Shown here piece after piece: positions 1-12,198 of a stretch of 64,000 nt of DNA (its first letter is position 1; each line of letters starts with the position of its first letter). The stretch comes from Nocardia alni. Its GTDB lineage: Bacteria; Actinomycetota; Actinomycetes; Mycobacteriales; Mycobacteriaceae. The translations under genes and the position numbers were made by a program. Location of the stretch: positions 62,001-126,000 of the forward strand of contig NZ_JAGPOX010000003.1 in the NCBI RefSeq assembly GCF_019038435.1, written 5' to 3'. The notes below the pieces were generated by a model. The model did not search any database and had not been told where the DNA came from. It worked only from the letters and a program-made list of their open reading frames with translations.

Positions 1-1
1 A

Positions 2-892
2 CGCGGCGGCGGCCGCTTCGCCCCCAGCCCGTCGGGCGATCTACATCTGGGCAACCTGCGCACGGCGCTGCTGGCGTGGTTGTTCGCCCGCTCCACCGGG
101 CGCGCCTTCGGCATCCGGATGGAGGATCTGGATCGCGTGCGCCCCGGCGCCGCCGAACGACAGCTGGCGGATCTGGCCGCCCTCGGCCTGGACTGGGACG
201 GCCCGGTGGTTCGGCAGTCCGAGCGCACGGCGCTGCACCATGCGGCCATCGATCGGCTCTCCGCGGCCGGAATGACCTACGAATGCTATTGCACCCGAAG
301 GGAAATACTGCAGGCTGTCACGGCGCCGCACGGACCGGTCGGCGCGTATCCGGGCACCTGCCGCGATCTCACCGACGCCGAACGTGCCGAGCGACGGGCA
401 CAGGGTCGCCCCCCGGCACTGCGATTGCGTTCACGGACAACCGAATTCGAGATCGTCGACGAGCTCTGCGGCGCATATCGGGGCCTGGTCGACGATTTCG
501 TGCTGCGCCGCGGCGACGGCATGCCCGCCTACAACCTGGCGGTCGTGGTCGATGACGCGGATCAGGGGTTCGACCAGGTAGTCCGCGGTGACGACCTACT
601 CGCCTCCACACCCCGTCAGGCATATCTGGCCACCCTGCTCGGGTGGGAGGTGCCGCATTACGCGCATGTCCCACTTGTGCTCAACGTCGAGGGGAAGAGA
701 CTGGCCAAACGCGACGGCCCGGTCACTCTCGCCGACCGGTTGGCGCTGGGTCAGACTCCACGCCAAGTGTTTTCGCTGCTCGCAAGGTCGTTGGGGTACA
801 ACGCGACCGGTCCGGATCAGCTGCTCGCTCATTTCCATCCGGAGCATTTGCCGACGAAACCCTGGACACTCACCCCTGGGAGTGTGGTGTAA
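2..892 (+). CDS. gluQ: Glutamyl-Q tRNA(Asp) synthetase, 5'-truncated by the window edge
   Basis: GluQRS is a class I synthetase fragment that activates glutamate and attaches it to the queuosine base at the wobble position of tRNA-Asp; it lacks the anticodon-binding domain of GluRS. The reading frame is open from the first bases and starts with an [13 protein letters not shown] segment, the HIGH-equivalent of this family. A zinc site of the GluQRS pattern is visible (CYC followed by YPGTC), and KRLAKRDG is the KMSKS-equivalent. About 296 codons are visible, so only a few N-terminal residues are missing. It sits near a queuine-type transporter and tgt, which fits a queuosine role. The C-terminus ends without an anticodon-binding domain, which argues against full-length GluRS. 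Confidence 0.93.
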   Translation, partial: RGGGRFAPSPSGDLHLGNLRTALLAWLFARSTGRAFGIRMEDLDRVRPGAAERQLADLAALGLDWDGPVVRQSERTALHHAAIDRLSAAGMTYECYCTRREILQAVTAPHGPVGAYPGTCRDLTDAERAERRAQGRPPALRLRSRTTEFEIVDELCGAYRGLVDDFVLRRGDGMPAYNLAVVVDDADQGFDQVVRGDDLLASTPRQAYLATLLGWEVPHYAHVPLVLNVEGKRLAKRDGPVTLADRLALGQTPRQVFSLLARSLGYNATGPDQLLAHFHPEHLPTKPWTLTPGSVV

Positions 893-962
893 CCGCGCGG
901 GAGTCCGTAACGTACGGCCCAACCACAAAGCTACGACCACTCCACAAGGAACGACAACACAC

Positions 963-1772
963 ATGACCAGCGGTGGGTACGACCCCAACCAATATCCTCA
1001 AGGCGGGCAGCCGTACGGCCAGCCGTATCCGCAGCCTGGCCAGCCGAACCAAGGGCAACCGGGGCAACCCGGACAGCCGCCGTACGGGCAGCAGCCCTAC
1101 GGCCAGCAGTATCCACAGGGTGGGCAACAGCAGCCCTATCCACAGGGTGGTCAGCAGGACCCGTACGGCCAGCAGCCGTACGGCGGTCCGGGTGCGGCTC
1201 CCTATGGGCAGCCGCAGGACGCCTACGGGCAGCAGGGCTACGGCCAGCCCGGCTACGGGCAACAGGGTTATGGGCAGCCCGGCTACGGCCAGCAGCAGCA
1301 GCCCTACGGCCAGCCCGGATTCGGAGCGCCGGGCCTGCCGCAGGGGACACGACCCGGCGAGCTGTGGCTCCGTTTCGCGGCGAGGTTCATCGACCAGCTG
1401 ATCGTCGGGATTCCCGTCTCGATCATCTTCGCCCTGATATTCAGGTTCGGCAGCATCGAATTCAGTCTGCTGGAGGGTGTGGTGTCCACACTCCTGGTGT
1501 ACGTGTACTTCATCGCCCTGGAAACCTCCATGGGGACCTCGCTGGGCAAGAAGATCCTCGGCCTGCGGGTAGTCGGACCGGGCGGCGGACAGCTGGACGC
1601 CGGGGCCTCGGCCAAGCGCAATCTGTTCCTCATCGCCTCGCTGATCCCGTGCCTGGGATGGCTCGTCGCCCTGGGCCTGTGGATCTACATCGCGGTGACC
1701 ATCGAACAGGACCCGCTCAAGCAGGGCTGGCACGACAAGTTCGCCGGCGGCACCCTGGTCGTCAAGGGCTGA
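963..1772 (+). CDS. RDD family membrane protein with Gln/Gly/Tyr/Pro-rich N-terminus
   Basis: A 269-residue protein of two parts. Residues 1 to about 120 are a low-complexity tail of repeated QPYGQ, GYGQP and YPQGG units, as in many actinobacterial cytoplasmic-membrane proteins. Residues about 125 to 269 are an RDD domain: the [10 protein letters not shown] motif opening the first membrane segment, further hydrophobic segments, a [10 protein letters not shown] loop and the closing [15 protein letters not shown] at 963 was chosen because AAGGAA lies about 11 bases upstream and the repeats begin straight after it; the frame remains open upstream inside gluQ. RDD proteins are of mostly unknown function, some linked to ion transport. 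It ends at a strong bidirectional hairpin. Confidence 0.9.
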   Translation: MTSGGYDPNQYPQGGQPYGQPYPQPGQPNQGQPGQPGQPPYGQQPYGQQYPQGGQQQPYPQGGQQDPYGQQPYGGPGAAPYGQPQDAYGQQGYGQPGYGQQGYGQPGYGQQQQPYGQPGFGAPGLPQGTRPGELWLRFAARFIDQLIVGIPVSIIFALIFRFGSIEFSLLEGVVSTLLVYVYFIALETSMGTSLGKKILGLRVVGPGGGQLDAGASAKRNLFLIASLIPCLGWLVALGLWIYIAVTIEQDPLKQGWHDKFAGGTLVVKG

Positions 1773-1791
1773 GCCGAAGCCTCGAAATACC

Positions 1792-1822
1792 AAGGGGCGC
1801 ACCCATTGCGGGTGCGCCCCTT
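1792..1822. terminator. Bidirectional intrinsic terminator
   Basis: A perfect 13-bp stem (AAGGGGCGCACCC with GGGTGCGCCCCTT) closes a 5-base loop. The A-rich and T-rich ends can act in either direction. It lies exactly between the convergent RDD gene and the DUF4190 gene. Confidence 0.85.
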
Positions 1823-1836
1823 ATCTGTTCCCGGGC

Positions 1837-2370
1837 TCAGCTGGTCGAGCTACTGTGCGTCGCGACCACGATGATGACAACGAAATAGACGATCCACAGC
1901 ACGATCAGGCCCACGCCGACCCAGATCGCGGACAGGGCCAGCCCACGCCCGTTCTGGCCGCGCTGCTTGATCTGATTCATCGCGATGATCCCCAGGATGA
2001 TGCCCACCAGCGAGGTGACCCCACAGGTCAGCAGCCCGCACAGGGATGCGACGAACGCACCGATCGCCAGGCCGTTCGTCGAGCGCGCCTGTGGATAACC
2101 ATACGGCTGGTAGCTCGGCGCGGGGCCGTACCCTGCGGGTTGTGCATAAGGCTGCGGCGGAGGGGTCGCCTGTGGATAACTCGGGTACGACTGCACCGGC
2201 GGCGCCATCGGCTGGGCTGGATACTGCGGATTCGAGGGGCTCGAGGGGTATGTGGGATACGACGGTGTGGACGGGGGTGGCGGCACCGATGCTGTGGCCC
2301 CCGATTCCGACGACACGCCCTCACCGCCGTACTGCTTCCACCATTCGTCGGAATCGCCAGGATTCGTCAT
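1837..2370 (-). CDS. DUF4190 family small membrane protein
   Basis: A 177-residue protein with a Pro/Ser/Tyr/Gln-rich N-terminal half and a C-terminal domain of two hydrophobic segments joined by the NQIKQRGQNGRGLALS loop, the usual DUF4190 signature. The function of this domain is unknown; it is common in actinobacteria as a membrane anchor behind low-complexity cytoplasmic tails. The ATG start gives MTNPGDSDEWWKQY, an acidic and aromatic N-terminus typical of these proteins. It is convergent with the RDD protein gene and divergent from the queuosine precursor transporter gene, with only 66 bases between the two start codons. Confidence 0.85.
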   Translation of the reverse strand: MTNPGDSDEWWKQYGGEGVSSESGATASVPPPPSTPSYPTYPSSPSNPQYPAQPMAPPVQSYPSYPQATPPPQPYAQPAGYGPAPSYQPYGYPQARSTNGLAIGAFVASLCGLLTCGVTSLVGIILGIIAMNQIKQRGQNGRGLALSAIWVGVGLIVLWIVYFVVIIVVATHSSSTS

Positions 2371-2375
2371 CAGCT

Positions 2376-2387
2376 CAGACTAGTCTG
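2376..2387. promoter_or_regulatory. Short perfect palindrome between divergent genes
   Basis: CAGACTAGTCTG is a perfect 12-bp palindrome in the 66-base gap between the divergent DUF4190 and yhhQ-type genes. It could be an operator for one or both. The position is the only support, and palindromes of this size also occur by chance. Confidence 0.3.
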
Positions 2388-2436
2388 TGAGCCGACCTAT
2401 TCGAAGTTCGATAACGGCCGGTATCGTCCCTTGCTC

Positions 2437-3213
2437 GTGAGTGAGACAAGACAAACAGAAGATAGCGACACCTCTGGACGCCCCCCGGCCGAGCACGCAG
2501 CGTTCGCCACCGGTGCGGGGGGTCAGCATTTCACCATCGTCGTGGCCTTGTTCGTCACGGTGCTGATGATCTCCAATATCTGCGCTACAAAGGGCGTGCA
2601 GTTCTTTACCCACAGCCATCTGACGCTGGGCCCGCTCAACATCCTGCCGATCACCACCGACGGCGCCTTCTTCATGTTCCCCCTCGCGTACGTCATCGGT
2701 GACGTGCTCAGCGAGGTGTATGGCTTCAAGGCCGCCCGGCGCACCATCTACATCGGCTTCTCGATGCTGGCGCTGATGGTGATCTGCTTCGAGATCGCCA
2801 TCCGGCTGCCCGCAGCCAACTTCTACCAGGACCAGGCAGCGTTCAAGGCCGTGGCCGGGACCACCCCGCAACTGGTGCTGGCCGGGTTGGCCGGGTACGT
2901 CATCGGCCAGTTCCTGAACTCGATCACGCTGATGCTGATCAAGGAGAAGACCAAGGAGAAGCATCTGTGGGCCCGCCTGCTCGGGTCGACCGTCGCCAGC
3001 GAATTCGGCGATACCCTGGTGTTCTGCTCGATCGCCGCGACCGCCATCGGGATCAACACCTGGGGTGATTACTTCAACTACGTTCTCGTCGGCTTCATCT
3101 GGAAGACGCTGGTAGAGATCATGATCATGCCGATCAGCTATCGCTGGATCGCCTTCCTGAAGAAGCGCGAGCCCAGCTACGCGCCTCTCGCTCGCGCGGC
3201 CATCTACAGCTGA
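2437..3213 (+). CDS. yhhQ: Queuosine precursor transporter (YhhQ family)
   Basis: A 258-residue integral membrane protein of the YhhQ/DUF165 family, which imports queuosine precursors (queuine, preQ0 or preQ1). After a polar N-terminus of about 35 residues there are roughly six hydrophobic segments. Family hallmarks are MISNICATKGVQF, the ITTDGAFFMFPLAYVIGD segment, the SEVYGF motif, and a late segment with SEFGDTLVF. GTG at 2437 gives MSETRQTEDS; TTG at 2431 is an alternative, and the frame is open far upstream only because of overlap with the neighbour's antisense. It is convergent with tgt, which exchanges the imported base into tRNA, so the pair plus gluQ form a salvage route. Confidence 0.9.
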   Translation: MSETRQTEDSDTSGRPPAEHAAFATGAGGQHFTIVVALFVTVLMISNICATKGVQFFTHSHLTLGPLNILPITTDGAFFMFPLAYVIGDVLSEVYGFKAARRTIYIGFSMLALMVICFEIAIRLPAANFYQDQAAFKAVAGTTPQLVLAGLAGYVIGQFLNSITLMLIKEKTKEKHLWARLLGSTVASEFGDTLVFCSIAATAIGINTWGDYFNYVLVGFIWKTLVEIMIMPISYRWIAFLKKREPSYAPLARAAIYS

Positions 3214-3246
3214 TCGACCATCCATCCGACCACCGCGTTATACCGG

Positions 3247-3365
3247 CCTGCCATCCCGTCATCCCGGCCTGCTTCTCAGTCGGGGTCCATCACCGTAACC
3301 CGTTACGCACCTGTGGATTCCGGCCAAATGCACGCCGGAATGACGAGGATGGCAGCCGGAATGAC
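3247..3365. repeat. Imperfect inverted repeat in convergent intergenic region
   Basis: TGCCATCCCGTCATCCCGGC near 3249-3268 is answered by GCCGGAATGACGAGGATGGCA at 3334-3354, and a further GCCGGAATGAC follows at 3355-3365. The arms are about 20 bp with few mismatches and are separated by about 65 bases. It lies between the convergent yhhQ-type and tgt genes and may act as a terminator or be a copy of a dispersed intergenic repeat. Confidence 0.5.
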
Positions 3366-3382
3366 AGGGGACGGCCGAATCC

Positions 3383-6601
<3,219 letters not shown>

Positions 6602-6605
<4 letters not shown>

Positions 6606-8338
6606 CGAGCTGCCTCCTCCGGGCTGTACTGGGATTCCACGATCCCGCGGTATTCGGCGCAGTCGCGCACCAGTGACTCGTGCGTGCCGAGCCCGACCAT
6701 CGCGCCGTCTTCCAGCACGACGATCTGATCGGCCTCGCGGACGGTCGAAATGCGTTGTGCCACAGTGATGACCGCCGCGTTGGTTACCTCCGGCCGCAGC
6801 GCCTCGCGCACCCGGGCGTCGGTGGCGACGTCCAGGGCGGAGAAGCAGTCGTCGAACAGGTAGATCCTGGGCCTGCGCACCAGGGCCCGGGCAATGGCCA
6901 GGCGCTGGCGCTGGCCGCCGGAGACCGTGGTGCCGCCCTGGGCCATCGGGGTGTCGAGGCCCTGCGGCATGGCCCGCACGAAATCCGCGGCCTGGGCGAT
7001 CTCGAGGGCCTGCCACATCTCGTCCTCGGTGGCTTCGGGCTTGCCGTAGCGCAGATTGTCCGCGACCGTGCCGGAGAACAGATACGCCCGCTGCGGCACC
7101 AGGCCGATCTGCGAGCGCAACACCTCCAGGTCGATGTGGCGCACATCGGTGCCGCCCACGTACACCGCGCCGCCGGTCGCGTCGATCAGCCGGGGAATGA
7201 GGTTGACCAGCGTGGTCTTACCCGCACCGGTGGATCCCACGACCGCGGTGGTCTGGCCCGGCTCGACGCGGAACCGAATCCCCTCGAGCACCGGCTTGTC
7301 CGCGCCCGGGAACTTGAATTCGGCGAAGGCGATATCCACCGACCCCGGATCGCCCTTGAAACCCTGCGGCGCGCTCGGGGGCACCACCGAGGATTCGGTG
7401 TCCAGCACCGCGGAGATGCGTTCGGCCGAGACCGCCGCGCGCGGGGCGATCATGCCCAGGAACGAGGCCATGGTCACGGCCATCAGGATGTACATGATGT
7501 ACTGGATCATCGCGGTCAGCGAGCCGATCTGCATGGACCCGTTGTTGATCGAATGCCCGCCGAACCACAGCACCGCCACCGAGGTGAGGTTGCTGACCAG
7601 CATCACCGCCGGGAACATCAGCGCCGACAGGCGCCCGACGAACAGCGATGCCTCGGTGAGTTCGGTGTTGGCCACACCGAAACGCTCGGTCTCCTGCCGC
7701 TCCCGCACGAACGCGCGGACCACCCGGATACCGGTGATCTGCTCGCGCAGCACCCGATTGACCACGTCGATGCGGGCCTGCATGCGCCGGAACCCGGGCA
7801 CCATCCGGGAGATGATCAGCGTCATGATCAGCACCAGCACGGGCACCGCGATCAGCAGGATCCACGACAAACCCAGCGCCTGCCTCAGCGACATGACGAT
7901 GCCGCCGATGCACATGATCGGCGCCATGACCAGCAGGCTCACACTCATCACGATCAGCAGCTGCACCTGCTGCACATCGTTGGTATTGCGGGTGATCAGC
8001 GACGGCGCACCGAACAGGCCGACCTCACGCGCGGAGAAGCCGCCCACGCGGTGCACCAGCGCCGCGCGAATATCGCGACCGGCGCCCATGGCCGCCTGTG
8101 CGCCGAGGTAGACCGAGCTGAACGAGGCGAGGATCTGCACACCGGACACCAGCAGCATCCACAGCCCGGTGGTCCAGATGTATCCGATATCGCCCTTGGT
8201 GACGCCATTGTCGATGATGTCTGCGTTCAGGCTCGGCAGGTAGAGCATCGCGATCACCGAGATCAGCTGAAGCACGACAACACCTACCAACTGCGTTCGG
8301 TAGGGGGCCGCATAGGTGCGGAGCAGTCTGATCAACAT
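6602..8338 (-). CDS. ABC exporter half-transporter, degenerate ATPase subunit
   Basis: A 578-residue membrane-plus-ATPase half-transporter. The N-terminus runs straight into the first helix (MLIRLLRTYAAPYRTQLVG). The ATPase has Walker A GSTGAGKTT, Q-loop QRAYLFSGTVADNLRYG, and the canonical signature VSGGQRQRLAIARALVR. Walker B reads IYLFDDCFSALD, with Asp where the catalytic Glu normally stands. Paired with the 4659-6605 subunit, whose signature is altered but whose Glu is kept, one composite ATP site would hydrolyse and the other would be weak. The gene follows the Rrf2 and TetR regulator genes on the same strand with a 63-base gap, which suggests one operon. Confidence 0.92.
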
Positions 8339-8401
8339 GATGCATGCAGGCTACCGTCAAACGCTGACAGGTTTGCCTGGATCCTCGGCCGAACCGGACA
8401 C

Positions 8402-8971
8402 TTATCCACCGGCGCCGCCCGTGTTCGCCGCAAGACCGTCCCGCGAGATGTCTTCCGGCGGAATACCGTCGGGCGAGGCGTCGGCGTCCGGCCCGCCGCG
8501 CCGCTCCCACGCGCCGGGGTCCGCGGTCAGCTCATCGATGAATTCGGGCAGGTCGCCGGTCGCGATCTGGCCGATCGACACCTGCTCGAGGACCGCGCGG
8601 ATATTGACCCGCAACGCGATCCACACTCGCTGCAGCGGTTCGCCCACACCGGAATAGGTCACGTCCTCGGGCCGCTGCCCGCGGACCGACGCCAGCGGGC
8701 CCTCCATCGCACGGATCACATCGGCGATGCTGATCTGTGCGGCGGGCCGGGCCAGCCGGTAGCCGCCCTCGGGCCCGCGGCGGCTGGTGACCAGGCCCGC
8801 CCGGCGCAACTGCGCCGCGGTCGCCTCGAGAATCTTGGGCGGGATCGACTGCGCCGCAGCGATGCTCTCCGCCTTCAGACTCGCCTGCTCGACGCCCGGC
8901 GCGTCCGGTTGCGCCCGGGCGATCTCCAGCAGAATCCGGACGGCATTGTCGACCCGCGGCGAAATATGCAC
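8402..8971 (-). CDS. Rrf2 family transcriptional regulator without cysteine ligands
   Basis: A 189-residue Rrf2-type winged-helix protein: residues 1-70 carry the helix-turn-helix (MHISPRVDNAVRILLEIA, then IPPKILEATAAQLRRAGLV and the wing RRGPEGGYRLARP), followed by a dimerisation helix near ISIADVIRAMEG. The sequence has no cysteine at all, so it cannot hold the Fe-S cluster of IscR or NsrR. The C-terminal tail of about 50 residues is Gly/Asp/Pro-rich. It starts three bases after the TetR gene stop and precedes the ABC pair, so it is probably co-transcribed with and may regulate the exporter. Its signal cannot be read from sequence. Confidence 0.88.
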   Translation of the reverse strand: MHISPRVDNAVRILLEIARAQPDAPGVEQASLKAESIAAAQSIPPKILEATAAQLRRAGLVTSRRGPEGGYRLARPAAQISIADVIRAMEGPLASVRGQRPEDVTYSGVGEPLQRVWIALRVNIRAVLEQVSIGQIATGDLPEFIDELTADPGAWERRGGPDADASPDGIPPEDISRDGLAANTGGAGG

Positions 8972-8974
8972 GTC

Positions 8975-9559
8975 TCACTCCCCCGCCAGCACGCCGAGCG
9001 CGGCGTCCAGCAGCACCCGCTCGATCAGCTCGTCGTCGGCCGCCGGGGCCAGCTCGTGCGACCACAGCACCGCGCCGAGCACCTCCAGGGCCGCACTGGC
9101 CCGCAGCCGGGTCGCGTCGTCGGCATCGGGACCGACCAGCCATGCGCACAGCCGCCGATGCATATCGATCATGTCCGGATACCGATCGCCGATCGCGTTG
9201 ATGATCGCGACCGTATCCCGCACGCACATCACTCCCGCCCTGCGATGGTGCAGGAACACCCGCATACGGCCGGTGAGCACCGCACGGACGGCCTCGGGAG
9301 TCGGTTCGAGTCGTTCCGCGCGATCCACGACATCGTTCAGCTCATCGAAGATCGGCTCGATGATCGCCAGCAGCAAATCCAGCTTCGAGGCATAGTGGTA
9401 GTAGAGCGACGCCTTTGTGATCCCTACCGCATCTGCGACCTCGCGAAGGCTCGTTTGTTCGAAGCCTTTACTGGAAAAAAGCCGGATCGCAGCCTCTCGA
9501 ATTGCCTCTTTAGTTCTTCTACCTGCGACAACCGATCCGGAGGCATTACGAACTGCCAT
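8975..9559 (-). CDS. TetR family transcriptional regulator
   Basis: A 194-residue TetR-type repressor. The DNA-binding domain is at residues about 15-60 (RTKEAIREAAIRLFSSKGF, TSLREVADAVGITKASLYYHYASK), followed by a helical ligand domain. ATG at 9559 is the only sensible start. It is divergent from an MMPL transporter gene, and the intervening 195 bases contain three CGGTAG/CTACCG half-sites, a good candidate operator. It heads the minus-strand unit TetR-Rrf2-ABC-ABC. Inference: it represses both the MMPL gene and its own operon, and is released by a substrate of these pumps. Confidence 0.92.
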   Translation of the reverse strand: MAVRNASGSVVAGRRTKEAIREAAIRLFSSKGFEQTSLREVADAVGITKASLYYHYASKLDLLLAIIEPIFDELNDVVDRAERLEPTPEAVRAVLTGRMRVFLHHRRAGVMCVRDTVAIINAIGDRYPDMIDMHRRLCAWLVGPDADDATRLRASAALEVLGAVLWSHELAPAADDELIERVLLDAALGVLAGE

Positions 9560-9635
9560 AGTGCGATCCTCTCATCGAATCCCAGGTGAGCGTACGAGAG
9601 TGACGAAGTCGAGGTTGTTACTCCGCTTACCCGCT

Positions 9636-9661
9636 CGGTAGTCTACCTACCGCACGGTAGG
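9636..9661. promoter_or_regulatory. Overlapping TetR-type operator half-sites
   Basis: CCTACCG-CA-CGGTAGG at 9646-9661 is a perfect 7-bp inverted repeat with a 2-bp centre. A further CGGTAG at 9636-9641 pairs with the same CTACCG across 5 bases, so three half-sites overlap. The site is about 77 bases from the TetR gene start and about 94 bases from the MMPL start, a standard position for a divergent repressor. Confidence 0.75.
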
Positions 9662-9754
9662 CAGAAAAACGTCAGCGAAGACGGCTAAGGGCCGCAGGCG
9701 AGTGCTGTCTACGCCATCTCGCTACACAAATCGGCGAACGCAAGGAGAATCCTC

Positions 9755-12115
9755 GTGTCCGTATACCTCTACCGGTGGGGCAAGTTCGCCTACCGCCGAA
9801 AATGGATCGTGCTGCCGGTCTGGCTGCTGATCTTCCTGATCATCGGCGGTCTGGGGGTCGGGCTCAAAAAGCCCGTGAAGGATGATTTCAACATCCCCAA
9901 CATGCCGTCCCAGCGTGCGACGGACATCCTGGACAAGCAGTTCCCCGGCATGTCCGCGCAGTTCAGCTTCGACGCGGTCACCGGCACCTATGTGATCGGC
10001 GCGCCGGCCGGGCAGAAGCTCACCGATCCGGCCAACCGCGATGCGATCACCGAACTGGTGCAGAAGCTCGGCGAGATGAACATCGTCGATCACAGCAAGC
10101 CGCTGATGGATCCGATCGCGGCCACCGACAAGATGGGCTGTCTGACCGGCGACCGGGGCGATCCGGCGTTCGTCGCGCGCTGTGGCCTCGCGCCGCTGAA
10201 CGTACTCGGTAAGGGCAATGCCACGACCGCGCCCGCGGATTCCGTCGCCTATATGCAGGTTCCGTTCTCGATCAAGAAGTTCTCGGATATCACCGCCGCC
10301 GACCGAAAGGCCGCGTACGACGTGGCCGACGTCGCGCGCAACGCCGGACTGACCGTCGAGATGGACGGCACGATCGCGACCAACAACGCGATCAGTACCG
10401 GCGCCTCGGAGATGATCGGCTACGTCGTCGCGTTCATCGTGATGATGATCGCGTTCGGCGCACTGCTGGCCGCGTTCGTGCCGATCCTCACCGGCATCGT
10501 GGGCGTGGGCTCGGCCTCGGCGCTGATCATGGCCGGTACCTCGATCGCCAACATCCCGAGCTTCACCACGATTCTGGCCTCGATGATCGGTATCGCGCTG
10601 TCCATCGACTACGCGCTGTTCATCGTCTCACGATATAAACACGAACTGGCGGTGCAGGATTCGCCCGAGGAGGCGGCCGGTACCGCGATCGGCACGGCCG
10701 GCTCGGCGGTGGTGTTCGCCGGCCTGACCGTGATCATCGCGCTGTGCGGGCTGAGCATCGTCGGGGTCAGCTTCCTGACCTGGATGGGCCTGGGTGGTGC
10801 GCTCGCGGCCGCATTCGCGATCATGGTCGCGCTGACGCTGCTGCCCGCGCTGATGGGCGCGTTCGGCAAGTATCTGTTCAAGCCGAAGCTGCCGGTGGTC
10901 GCCAAGCACGACCCGGAGGATCCGTCCTCGGTCACCAACGGCATGCGGTTCGGCCGGTTGATCGGGCGGATGCCCGCGGTGACGCTGGTGCTGAGCATCG
11001 TGGTGCTGGGCCTGTTCGCGCTGCCCGCCACCAAGATCAGTCTGGGGTTGCCCGGTGAGGACAGCCAGCCCGCCACGTCCACCGTCCGCAAGGCATACGA
11101 CCTGCGCACCAACGGATTCGGCGTTGGCAGCAACGGAATCCTCACCGTGGTCGCCGATCTGAGCAAGGTAGCGCCGAATCAGCGTGCGGCCGCGGTGACG
11201 GCGCTGCACGACAAGCTGGCGTCGTATCCGGGCATGGACTTCGTGACCCCGGCGACCACCAACGTCGTCGATGCGGCCACGCATGCCGACAATTACGCGG
11301 CCTCGACCGGCGCGCGGCTGAACGCGGTGCCCAAGACCGGGCCGAACGACAAGGCCACCCAGGATCTGGTCAAGAAGGCTCGGGGTGCGGAAGCTCAGCT
11401 CGAGTCGCAGTACGGCATGGAATACGGCATCACCGGCACGACGGCCATCTACGCCGACGTCTCCGCCGCGCTGCTGGGCAAGATCGTGCCGTATATGGCG
11501 ATCGTCGCCATCGCCGCGTTCCTGCTGCTGATGCTGGTGTTCCGCTCGATCCTGGTGCCGCTGACCGCCGCCGCGGGCTTCCTGCTGTCGATGGCGGCCA
11601 CCTTCGGCGCGACCGTGCTCATCTTCCAGGAGGGCAAGCTCGGGCTGATCAAGGAACCACATCCGCTGATCAGCTTCCTGCCGATCATCCTGATCGGGCT
11701 GGTATTCGGCCTGGCGATGGATTACCAGGTATTCCTGGTGACGCGAATGCGCGAGGAGTACAAGCACGGCAAGTCGCCGAAGGAGGCGGTCGTGCAGGGT
11801 TACCACCACGGCGCCCGGGTGGTGACCTCGGCCGCGATCATCATGGTCTCGGTGTTCGGTGGATTCATCATGGTGCCGGACGTGACCGCCAAGTCGATGG
11901 GCTTCGCGCTGGCGGCCGGTGTGCTGTTCGACGCGTTCCTGGTGCGCATGGTGCTGATCCCGTCGCTGCTGGCGCTGCTGGGCCGCGCGGCCTGGTGGCT
12001 GCCGAATTGGCTGGACCGCATCCTGCCGGATATCGATGTCGAAGGCACGAAACTGCGTGCGCTGCAAGAGGCGGAGCGCGCGAAGGATGCCGAACCGGAG
12101 CCGGTCGGCGTCTGA
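9755..12115 (+). CDS. MMPL family RND-type transporter
   Basis: A 786-residue inner-membrane transporter of the MMPL (RND superfamily) type, which in mycolic-acid bacteria export lipids or drugs by proton motive force. The order is TM1 (about residues 18-38), a large periplasmic domain, TM2-6 (about 220-370), a cytoplasmic linker, TM7 (about 410), a second periplasmic domain and TM8-12 (about 575-770). Characteristic motifs are SIDYALFIVSRYKHEL and its second-half counterpart AMDYQVFLVTRMREEY, each with an Asp-Tyr pair of the proton relay. GTG at 9755 has AAGGAG 7 bases upstream. It is divergent from a TetR gene and is followed by a very strong terminator, so it is probably monocistronic. Confidence 0.95.
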   Translation: MSVYLYRWGKFAYRRKWIVLPVWLLIFLIIGGLGVGLKKPVKDDFNIPNMPSQRATDILDKQFPGMSAQFSFDAVTGTYVIGAPAGQKLTDPANRDAITELVQKLGEMNIVDHSKPLMDPIAATDKMGCLTGDRGDPAFVARCGLAPLNVLGKGNATTAPADSVAYMQVPFSIKKFSDITAADRKAAYDVADVARNAGLTVEMDGTIATNNAISTGASEMIGYVVAFIVMMIAFGALLAAFVPILTGIVGVGSASALIMAGTSIANIPSFTTILASMIGIALSIDYALFIVSRYKHELAVQDSPEEAAGTAIGTAGSAVVFAGLTVIIALCGLSIVGVSFLTWMGLGGALAAAFAIMVALTLLPALMGAFGKYLFKPKLPVVAKHDPEDPSSVTNGMRFGRLIGRMPAVTLVLSIVVLGLFALPATKISLGLPGEDSQPATSTVRKAYDLRTNGFGVGSNGILTVVADLSKVAPNQRAAAVTALHDKLASYPGMDFVTPATTNVVDAATHADNYAASTGARLNAVPKTGPNDKATQDLVKKARGAEAQLESQYGMEYGITGTTAIYADVSAALLGKIVPYMAIVAIAAFLLLMLVFRSILVPLTAAAGFLLSMAATFGATVLIFQEGKLGLIKEPHPLISFLPIILIGLVFGLAMDYQVFLVTRMREEYKHGKSPKEAVVQGYHHGARVVTSAAIIMVSVFGGFIMVPDVTAKSMGFALAAGVLFDAFLVRMVLIPSLLALLGRAAWWLPNWLDRILPDIDVEGTKLRALQEAERAKDAEPEPVGV

Positions 12116-12127
12116 TCGGCAGAAACA

Positions 12128-12167
12128 GGCCGGGCCCCAACCATTCTCGGTTGGGGCCCGGCCTTTT
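12128..12167 (+). terminator. Strong intrinsic terminator
   Basis: A perfect 15-bp GC-rich stem (GGCCGGGCCCCAACC with GGTTGGGGCCCGGCC) closes a 6-base loop and is followed by TTTT. It lies 12 bases after the MMPL stop and just before the convergent LLM oxidoreductase gene. Confidence 0.93.
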
Positions 12168-12198
12168 GCGTTGTCGGCGAAGAGTTCTCGCCGGATGA

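Noticed and set aside
2371..2436. preQ1-type riboswitch before the queuosine precursor transporter
   Set aside because: The gap is only 66 bases and no H-type pseudoknot or A-rich tail of the preQ1 class is seen.
6680..9589. A 969-codon open frame on the plus strand opposite the ABC and regulator genes
   Set aside because: It is rich in His, Arg and Asp and has no domain. It is the antisense shadow of four well-supported genes in GC-rich DNA.
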